A DNA stretch of 11,184 nt from an uncultured Phaeodactylibacter sp. GTDB lineage: Bacteria > Bacteroidota > Bacteroidia > Chitinophagales > Saprospiraceae. This document shows positions 1-4,150 of the stretch, piece after piece (the first letter of the stretch is position 1; the number at the start of each line of letters is the position of its first letter). The stretch spans positions 1 to 11,184 of the forward strand of contig CAJXXJ010000062.1 in assembly GCA_913062745.1 (NCBI GenBank), read 5' to 3'. The notes beneath the pieces are model-generated. The model ran no database searches, was not told the DNA's origin, and saw only the letters and a list, made by a program, of their open reading frames with translations. The position numbers and the translations under genes were made by a program.

Positions 1-708
1 AAAACGGGGGAGACGCTGCTGCCTTTCGATTACCTGCATCTGGGCCCGTTAAGCGCTCAGGTGCTGCTGGCACAAAAAGGGGGGCGATTTGGGCTCTACA
101 CTGTGCAGGGGCAGCCACTGAGCGAAGTACAGTACCGCGTACTCAAAGGCTGCGACGAAAGAGCTTCCTATGGCTTATGCGAAAACCTGTTGCATAACCG
201 GGCGATCGCGCAGTATTTATCGGAAGACAGCTTCGGTTACCTGGATGGCTATGGCCGGGCATTCCCGCCCACGCTGCCCACTGCAGAGGCGCTCGAAGCG
301 GAATACCAAACTGTGGAAGCCAGCCGCGGGCTGATGTTTACCTTCCCGAAAGGGCAATGGCAGTTTGAGCCCAGCGTAAGCCGGCTGTACAAGCAGGGCG
401 ACTACGGGCGGGTACGGGTGCAGTACGAATGGATAGACACCGGCAGCAAGACCGTACAGCAGTGGCTGAACACCACACTGTCTGGCGCACAAACAGAACA
501 GCTGCAGCAAGGCGAAATTGCCGGGCGCGAAGCGTTTTTCTTTACAGAGAAACAGCGTATCCGGTACTACGATTTCTTCAAGAAATTCTGGTACGTCCCG
601 ACAGAGGAAGGTCTGCTGAAGCTGGAGTTTTCCTGCAAGGACGACAGCTACCTTGATAATGCGCAGGATTTGTATGAGATTGAACGCCTGCTGCAGCTTA
701 AAGAATAG
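1..708 (+). CDS. WG-repeat-like protein, C-terminal part (5' end outside window)
   Basis: The reading frame is open from base 1 to the TAG at 706-708, giving 235 residues with no start of its own, so this is the C-terminal part of a longer protein. A GTG at 61 could act as a start, but the frame before it reads as the same repeat type (LLPFDYLHLGPL), so I treat it as internal. The first 50 or so residues resemble WG (KWG) repeats: a GGRFGLYTVQGQPLSEVQY unit has the usual short-strand, FGLY, turn and Q/E-V-Y pattern. The remaining 180 residues are rich in aromatic and charged residues and match no family I can name; they contain a KFWYVPTEEGLLKLEFSC stretch that looks like a beta-rich domain. 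No membrane segment is seen. WG-repeat proteins are common in Bacteroidota and mostly of unknown function. No clear terminator follows the stop. Confidence 0.7.
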   Translation, partial: KTGETLLPFDYLHLGPLSAQVLLAQKGGRFGLYTVQGQPLSEVQYRVLKGCDERASYGLCENLLHNRAIAQYLSEDSFGYLDGYGRAFPPTLPTAEALEAEYQTVEASRGLMFTFPKGQWQFEPSVSRLYKQGDYGRVRVQYEWIDTGSKTVQQWLNTTLSGAQTEQLQQGEIAGREAFFFTEKQRIRYYDFFKKFWYVPTEEGLLKLEFSCKDDSYLDNAQDLYEIERLLQLKE

Positions 709-714
709 AATCCT

Positions 715-722
715 TATCTTTG
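715..722 (+). promoter_or_regulatory. -7 promoter box TATCTTTG
   Basis: The octamer TATCTTTG fits the Bacteroidota -7 consensus TAnnTTTG. No TTTG lies 19-21 bases upstream, so the -33 element is missing or degenerate. If used, it would give a leader of about 150 bases for the barrel gene at 876. Confidence 0.3.
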
Positions 723-821
723 CTATCCCTTCCCGGCAACATCTAGCCCGAACGGCTATACCTGTCCCTTTGCGGAGGCAGGCATTGGCCGGTATGCGCC
801 CCGGTTAATTAAGTAAGATAC

Positions 822-829
822 TAACTTTG
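822..829 (+). promoter_or_regulatory. -7 promoter box TAACTTTG for the barrel gene
   Basis: TAACTTTG is a full match to TAnnTTTG and lies 46 bases upstream of the ATG at 876. It is the better-placed of the two candidate promoters in this gap. No matching TTTG -33 element is found at the usual distance. The rest of the 709-875 gap holds a weak TAGCC/GGCTA hairpin near 744-758 and a TTAATTAA palindrome at 806-813, with nothing else recognisable. Confidence 0.4.
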
Positions 830-875
830 CCGCCTGTTACTGCAGCGGCGGATTTACCTGATCAATACCTTGATT

Positions 876-1376
876 ATGAAAAGCCGATTATTCTTTTTCT
901 TCTTAACCGTACTGACAATGAGCCTGAGCGGAACAGCAACTGCCCAGGAATATCAAAATGCGCTGGGCCTGCGGTTGGGCTACCCGCTGTCGGTATCCTA
1001 TAAGCACTTCGTCAACGATAACGGCCATGCGCTGGAAGGCTATCTTGGATTTCGGGACTACCGGGCAGGCAGCTGGGTTAATATCAGCGGGGCTTACCAG
1101 GTACACCGGGCGATATCGGAGGTAGACCGCCTCTATTTCTACTACGGCGGCGGAGCTTCCCTCGTCTTTTGGAATTACAACGACAATTTCCCTTTTGATG
1201 ACGACTACGCGAGAGTTGCGGTCGGGCTGCAGGGTTATCTCGGGCTGGATTACAATTTTAAGGATGCCCCGGTCAACGTATCCCTGGACTGGGTCCCAAC
1301 GTTTTTCCTGCGTGGATATAACAGTGGGTTTGGTGCAGATTATGGCTCGCTGAGCGTCCGGTATATACTGGACTAG
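876..1376 (+). CDS. Small outer-membrane beta-barrel protein
   Basis: This 166-residue protein starts with a clear signal peptide: MKSR, a hydrophobic FFFFLTVLTMSL core, then SGTATA before a likely cleavage near residue 23 (ATA-QE). The mature part consists of alternating polar and hydrophobic short strands rich in Gly, Tyr and Phe (GLRLGYPLSVSYKHF, YFYYGGGASLVF, ends in SVRYILD), which is typical of an eight-strand-like outer-membrane barrel closed by an aromatic C-terminal strand. I chose the ATG at 876 rather than the TTG at 870 because it puts Lys and Arg directly before the hydrophobic core. No enzyme motif is present; Bacteroidota genomes carry many such small barrels of unknown role. 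The final four bases overlap the end of the convergent TPR-HTH gene. The class is fairly certain, the function unknown. Confidence 0.8.
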   Translation: MKSRLFFFFLTVLTMSLSGTATAQEYQNALGLRLGYPLSVSYKHFVNDNGHALEGYLGFRDYRAGSWVNISGAYQVHRAISEVDRLYFYYGGGASLVFWNYNDNFPFDDDYARVAVGLQGYLGLDYNFKDAPVNVSLDWVPTFFLRGYNSGFGADYGSLSVRYILD

Positions 1377-3286
1377 AGCATGCCGGGCTTCTCCGCCGGG
1401 CGGCTTGCAGTGCTCAGCAGGATATTACGCAGGTAGACATCGAGCTGTTCCTCTCTGTTGAGGGACAGCTGTTCTCTTAGCCGGTAGCGGGCCATTTCCA
1501 CCGCCTTTACCGAGACGGACTGAATGCCCGCAATCTCTTTATTCCTCAGGCCGAGCCCTACGAGAGCGGCGTAGCGGAGCTGTTTGGGGGTAAGCTGCGG
1601 GGCCTGCTTGAGCATTACCCGGGCAAATTCAGGGTAGAACAGCTCAAACTCCCGCTCAAACTGCTCCAGCAGGTTTTCTTCAGCAAAAATTTCGTGCACT
1701 TTGCGCTTCAGGTACTCCGGCCGTTTATGGTAGCGCGTCACTGCCTCTTGTACCTTAGTGTGCAGGCTTGCTGCCCAAAGGCTTTTGTCCAGCACCGTCT
1801 TCTTTTGATACTCCAGCTGCTGCTCTGTGCCCAGTTTTTCCTGTTGCAGCCGCTGATGCCGTTCGCGTATGACCTCCTGCTCAGCCTGACTGCGCTGCCG
1901 GTACTGCCAGAAGTTGAACCCCAACATCACAGCAAACCCTATCCCAAAGAACGCCAGCCCGATGTAGACCCATTTTTGGCGGTTGGCCTTTCGGGCTTCC
2001 AGCATGGCCATTTTGCGGTCCATCCGGGCTTGCTGCAGGCGCTTACGCTCCTCCTGCAACTCGTAAAGCGCAGCGTAATCTTCGATCAAAACAGCTTGCT
2101 GCCGGTCTTCACTGCGCTGTATCGCGTCGATTTGCTGTTGCATATATTCCAATGCCTTCCGATGCTCGCCCCTTTCTGCATATCTTTCGGCAAGTGCGCC
2201 GTACAGCAGCGCCTGTTTTTCGGGCAAGGTGTCGTGAGCAATAGATTGAAGGCCTTTCCGGTAATAGTATTCTGCCTTCTGCGCAGTATTTCCGGAGAGC
2301 TCCGCATATTTTCCCTTCAGTAGATAGTAATTGGGCGATGGCGTTTGCCCTAGTATGGAGTAGTGCCGGTCGAGCGTATCGATAATCGGCTTCATCGCTG
2401 CGGGCCGCTTTTGCTCCCAGTATAGCTGCAGCAGGTACTGATACAGCTCTTCCTGATTGTACAAGAAGTTAAAATCTTCGCCCAGCCCTTTTTTTAGCGC
2501 GGCCTCGGCCTCTTTCAGCTGGCCACTCTCCAGGTATGATTTGCCGAGGCTGCTGAAAAGTAAGCGTTCCAGGTAAGGCATATCGAGGGAGGCGAGGCTA
2601 TCGGCCAATTTGTTGTAAAGCTGTATAGCCCGATCTTGCTGCCCGCGGGTGGCATAGATGACGCCGATATTGTGTTGCACCAGAAAGCGGCGGGTGGCCG
2701 CATCAAACTGTGTGTCTCTTTTTGACCATTCGTAAGCGTCCTGTAAATAGCGCATCGCATTGGCCAACATTTCCAGAGACTGATACGCAGCGCCCATATT
2801 GGAGTAAAGGCTGACGACTTGGTTTGGAGGAGTATGCTCGCCGATATACTGACTGGCTTTACTGAACCATCCGATGGCAGAGCGATACCGCTGCAAATGC
2901 AAGTCAATGGTGCCCAGGGAGGCCAGGTCGGCCATAAACCTGGCGCTGTCCCTGAGAATCGTATCCTGCTGTAGTGCAAGGTGTAAAAAGTGGCGGGCAC
3001 TGTCAAAATCTCCGGCCACGATAAGCTGCTGTGCCCGGAAATTGTAGAAATACTGTTTGTTCCCCGGCTCTTCCATATGCTTTTGCTGGTAAAGTTCAGC
3101 AAGGCATTGCCAGAACGAGTCTTCCCGGTTGATCGACTCATACATTTTATAAATCATCTGGCCAGCTGTAAGGGTATCAGCCCGGGCATTTTTACGCCAA
3201 TCAGCGCAGTCAATGGTGGATGCTCCGACAGGATAACAGCAGGAACCTATAAAGGCAAGTACAAGTGCGAGATAGCGTAGGTACAT
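1373..3286 (-). CDS. Membrane TPR protein with C-terminal LuxR-like HTH (putative one-component regulator)
   Basis: A 637-residue protein. Residues 1-22 form an export signal (YLALVLAFIGSCC); the IGSC there also resembles a lipobox, so a lipid-anchored form cannot be excluded. Residues about 75-410 are helical TPR-type repeats (for example the units around 118-150, 160-190, 205-235, 243-270, 322-350 and 360-390), expected to be periplasmic. A single membrane segment lies near 439-462 (WVYIGLAFFGIGFAVMLGF), followed by a Gln/Glu/Arg-rich coiled coil at about 464-498. Residues about 564-625 are a LuxR/GerE-type helix-turn-helix: LTPKQLRYAALVGLGLRNKEIA, then VSVKAVEMARYRLREQL. This layout (signal, TPRs, TM, coiled coil, HTH) is a known Bacteroidota regulator type; the usual inference is that the periplasmic TPRs sense a partner and the cytoplasmic HTH binds DNA. 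No kinase or receiver domain is present. Targets are unknown. The ATG at 3286-3284 begins the signal peptide; no Shine-Dalgarno sequence precedes it. Confidence 0.85.
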   Translation of the reverse strand: MYLRYLALVLAFIGSCCYPVGASTIDCADWRKNARADTLTAGQMIYKMYESINREDSFWQCLAELYQQKHMEEPGNKQYFYNFRAQQLIVAGDFDSARHFLHLALQQDTILRDSARFMADLASLGTIDLHLQRYRSAIGWFSKASQYIGEHTPPNQVVSLYSNMGAAYQSLEMLANAMRYLQDAYEWSKRDTQFDAATRRFLVQHNIGVIYATRGQQDRAIQLYNKLADSLASLDMPYLERLLFSSLGKSYLESGQLKEAEAALKKGLGEDFNFLYNQEELYQYLLQLYWEQKRPAAMKPIIDTLDRHYSILGQTPSPNYYLLKGKYAELSGNTAQKAEYYYRKGLQSIAHDTLPEKQALLYGALAERYAERGEHRKALEYMQQQIDAIQRSEDRQQAVLIEDYAALYELQEERKRLQQARMDRKMAMLEARKANRQKWVYIGLAFFGIGFAVMLGFNFWQYRQRSQAEQEVIRERHQRLQQEKLGTEQQLEYQKKTVLDKSLWAASLHTKVQEAVTRYHKRPEYLKRKVHEIFAEENLLEQFEREFELFYPEFARVMLKQAPQLTPKQLRYAALVGLGLRNKEIAGIQSVSVKAVEMARYRLREQLSLNREEQLDVYLRNILLSTASRPAEKPGML

Positions 3287-3315
3287 GTCGGGAAAAACTT
3301 AAAACCTGGACAAAA

Positions 3316-3334
3316 AACTAGTTATCAATTAGTT
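3316..3334. repeat. Inverted repeat AACTA-N9-TAGTT upstream of the TPR-HTH gene
   Basis: AACTA (3316-3320) and TAGTT (3330-3334) form a perfect 5-base inverted repeat with 9 bases between, 30 bases upstream of the TPR-HTH start codon. The size and spacing would suit a dimeric DNA-binding protein, but in AT-rich intergenic DNA such a repeat can occur by chance. Confidence 0.2.
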
Positions 3335-3358
3335 GCACCCCTTTGTAGAACAATTGTT

Positions 3359-3379
3359 AGGCAAGAAATCGCCTTGCCT
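3359..3379. repeat. Inverted repeat AGGCAAG-N7-CTTGCCT
   Basis: AGGCAAG (3359-3365) and CTTGCCT (3373-3379) are exact inverted copies around a 7-base centre. It lies about 75-90 bases upstream of the TPR-HTH start, where an operator might sit, and its right arm touches the TTTG of the candidate + strand promoter at 3379-3382. It could equally be an RNA hairpin in the TPR-HTH leader. Confidence 0.3.
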
Positions 3380-3412
3380 TTGCCATTACGAGAGCTCAAT
3401 TTTATAAGTTTG
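3379..3412 (+). promoter_or_regulatory. Candidate promoter for a small RNA
   Basis: TTTG at 3379-3382 and TAAGTTTG at 3405-3412 resemble the Bacteroidota -33 and -7 elements. The spacer is 22 bases, one more than the usual 19-21. The predicted start is near 3417, followed by no ORF but by a strong terminator at 3531-3557. Confidence 0.35.
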
Positions 3413-3416
3413 ATAA

Positions 3417-3557
3417 CGTAAGGTTAAATATACGATTCCCCCCGATATAAACCTAACGCTCTAACACGACCACCTACAATCCTGAAAAAAATTTTAAGAT
3501 TAGGGATATTTGTGCATTTTCTCTTTATGCAGATGCCCGGCAACCGGGCATCTTTTT
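3417..3557 (+). ncRNA. Candidate small RNA of about 140 nt (unrecognised)
   Basis: The stretch is bounded by a promoter-like sequence and a perfect intrinsic terminator and has no plausible ORF. Near its 5' end, AGGTT (3421-3425) and AACCT (3450-3454) can pair, leaving a loop that contains six consecutive C (3438-3443). The middle is A-rich and looks single-stranded. I do not recognise it as tmRNA, 6S RNA, RNase P RNA, SRP RNA or a known riboswitch. It could instead be the 5' part of a longer rpsU transcript. Both boundaries are predictions. Confidence 0.25.
3531..3557 (+). terminator. Rho-independent terminator, perfect 10-bp stem
   Basis: AGATGCCCGG (3531-3540) pairs perfectly with CCGGGCATCT (3544-3553) across a CAA loop, and a run of five T (3553-3557) follows. 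The GC-rich stem and T run give + strand direction; the other strand has no T run after the stem. No annotated gene ends just upstream on this strand, so it implies a non-coding transcript or an attenuator. Confidence 0.75.
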
Positions 3558-3595
3558 CCCTCCTCTAAGAGCTTTCAAATACTATGACACTCATT

Positions 3596-3691
3596 TAGCT
3601 CGTAGCGAACAGCGATAAGTTCTCCCTCGTCCGTTGATTTCCCATACGGCCAGATCTAATTGCTAAAACTGTTTGCACGAGCTATTTTTTT
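3596..3691 (+). ncRNA. Structured RNA element with a 16-bp closing stem and U7 tail (unrecognised)
   Basis: TAGCTCGT (3596-3603) pairs with ACGAGCTA (3677-3684). After one bulged A (3604), 3605-3612 pairs with 3669-3676 with a single G-U pair. This makes a 16-bp closing stem around a 56-base internal region, which itself holds a CCGT/ACGG pairing (3631-3634 with 3646-3649). Seven T follow the stem (3685-3691), as in an intrinsic terminator. The loop is too large for an ordinary terminator, so this may be a small structured RNA ending in its own terminator. No TAnnTTTG promoter precedes it, so it may depend on read-through from upstream. It abuts the rpsU promoter and would shield rpsU from upstream transcription. 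I do not recognise a family. Confidence 0.35.
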
Positions 3692-3720
3692 GCGCAAATA
3701 ACAGATATTCTGTACCTTTG
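3689..3720 (+). promoter_or_regulatory. rpsU promoter (TTTG-N20-TACCTTTG)
   Basis: TTTG at 3689-3692, a 20-base spacer, and TACCTTTG at 3713-3720 match the Bacteroidota primary-sigma consensus TTTG-N19-21-TAnnTTTG exactly. The start of transcription should lie near 3725, giving an rpsU leader of about 100 bases. This is the best promoter in the window. Confidence 0.75.
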
Positions 3721-3724
3721 CGGA

Positions 3725-3758
3725 GCATTTTCAAAAATGCCGCCGAAAAAAGCTTCGG
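3725..3758 (+). promoter_or_regulatory. Hairpins at the 5' end of the rpsU leader
   Basis: GCATTTT (3725-3731) pairs with AAAATGC (3734-3740), and CCGAA (3743-3747) pairs with TTCGG (3754-3758). CGG at 3721-3723 could also extend the first stem by pairing with 3743-3745, which would compete with the second. The first hairpin starts almost at the predicted 5' end of the mRNA and could protect it or take part in regulation. Confidence 0.4.
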
Positions 3759-3789
3759 AACGCTTATTGATCTTATTTTTTAACAAACA

Positions 3790-3808
3790 GGAGAAGCCAT
3801 GCTTCTTC
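3790..3808 (+). promoter_or_regulatory. Hairpin covering the upstream AGGAG and ATG in the rpsU leader
   Basis: Bases 3790-3797 pair with 3801-3808 (seven Watson-Crick pairs and one G-U) around a CAT loop. The 5' arm contains most of the AGGAG at 3789-3793, which is complementary to the 3' tail of 16S rRNA. The ATG of the short upstream ORF (3799-3801) lies in the loop and first closing pair. When folded, the stem would hide the AGGAG. Confidence 0.45.
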
Positions 3809-3834
3809 GCATCAGAGGTACTAAAATATGCTGA
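3799..3834 (+). CDS. Possible 11-codon leader ORF overlapping the rpsU start
   Basis: ATG at 3799, preceded by AGGAG with a 5-base gap, opens an 11-codon frame reading MLLRIRGTKIC and ending with TGA at 3832-3834. It runs in a different frame from rpsU and ends four bases after the rpsU ATG (3828-3830), so the two overlap. Such an arrangement can couple translation of the second gene to the first. The peptide has no recognisable motif. It may be chance, but the start signal is better than that of most genes here, and Bacteroidota rarely use Shine-Dalgarno sequences. Confidence 0.3.
   Translation: MLLRIRGTKIC
3815..3819 (+). promoter_or_regulatory. Shine-Dalgarno-like GAGGT before rpsU
   Basis: GAGGT can pair with ACCUC in the 3' tail of 16S rRNA and ends 8 bases before the rpsU ATG, an ideal distance. 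This is notable because Bacteroidota genes generally lack such sites while rpsU is the known exception. The pairing is only five bases, shorter than the extended sites described for rpsU in the group. Confidence 0.5.
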
Positions 3835-4022
3835 TTATCAACGTAAAGGACGGTGAGTCTATCGATCGCGCACTGAAGCGCTACAAGCGCAAACATCGTA
3901 ACGTAGGTGTTATCAAGGAGCTGCGCAAGCGCAAAGAATTCACCAAGCCTTCTGTACAGCGCCGCCACGAGGTACTCAAGGCCCGCTACAAGCAGGAGAA
4001 GGAAATGGACATGGGGCTCTAA
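3828..4022 (+). CDS. rpsU: 30S ribosomal protein bS21
   Basis: A 64-residue basic protein, the normal length for the family, beginning MLIINVKDGESIDRALKRYK and ending in a Lys/Arg/Glu-rich helix. The DGESIDRALKRYKRK segment and the LRKRKEFTKPS segment are the family signature. bS21 sits on the platform of the 30S subunit near the 3' end of 16S rRNA. In Bacteroidota it helps bS18 and bS6 form a pocket that holds the anti-Shine-Dalgarno tail away from mRNA; the Tyr at position 54 known from Flavobacterium johnsoniae is present here (KARYKQEKE). In that species rpsU is autoregulated: ribosomes lacking bS21 can use the Shine-Dalgarno sequence of its mRNA. The gene stands alone, with its own promoter, a structured leader and a terminator. 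The ATG at 3828 gives the family-standard N-terminus. Confidence 0.95.
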   Translation: MLIINVKDGESIDRALKRYKRKHRNVGVIKELRKRKEFTKPSVQRRHEVLKARYKQEKEMDMGL

Positions 4023-4043
4023 GCCCCCCTTTGCTTCGCTTCA

Positions 4044-4063
4044 CTTCTGTTTCAGAAGGTTTT
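4044..4063 (+). terminator. rpsU terminator candidate
   Basis: CTTCTG (4044-4049) pairs with CAGAAG (4053-4058) around a TTT loop, followed by G and TTTT (4060-4063). It lies 21 bases after the rpsU stop. The stem is only 6 bp, so it may act together with the longer hairpin downstream. Confidence 0.45.
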
Positions 4064-4089
4064 ACCGATATTTAGACAGCTTATCATAC

Positions 4090-4123
4090 AAGGTTTCAGG
4101 TTAATTGCATAACCTGAAACCTT
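4090..4123. terminator. Perfect 14-bp hairpin between convergent genes, likely bidirectional terminator
   Basis: AAGGTTTCAGGTTA (4090-4103) and its exact inverse (4110-4123) enclose a 6-base loop. It lies between rpsU on the + strand and the end of the - strand adhesin gene. T runs on both sides are weak (TTTCTGT on the + side), so the long stem must do most of the work. No other gene for it to serve is visible. Confidence 0.6.
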
Positions 4124-4150
4124 TCTGTCGTTACCCCCTTCACAGCTGGT

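Noticed and set aside
61..708. GTG at 61 as the true start of the first gene
   Set aside because: The frame continues open to base 1 and the residues before the GTG fit the repeat type that follows, so the gene most likely begins outside the window.
870..875. TTG at 870 as start of the barrel protein
   Set aside because: The ATG six bases later gives a standard signal peptide with the charged residues directly after Met.
1694..2323. Antisense open frame of 209 codons opposite the TPR-HTH gene
   Set aside because: Its Leu-rich content mirrors the Gln, Lys and Glu codons of the helical TPR and coiled-coil protein on the other strand; no independent support.
3580..3657. A 26-codon protein-like stretch on the - strand (reads IWPYGKSTDEGELIAVRYEL and ends at a stop)
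   Set aside because: It has no start codon, is closed by a stop directly upstream, and overlaps the paired element at 3596-3691. It might be a gene remnant, but nothing supports this.
3287..3827. tRNA, tmRNA, SRP RNA, RNase P RNA, or CRISPR in the long intergenic region
   Set aside because: No T-loop GTTCGA pattern, no conserved core of these RNAs and no regularly spaced direct repeats were found by eye.
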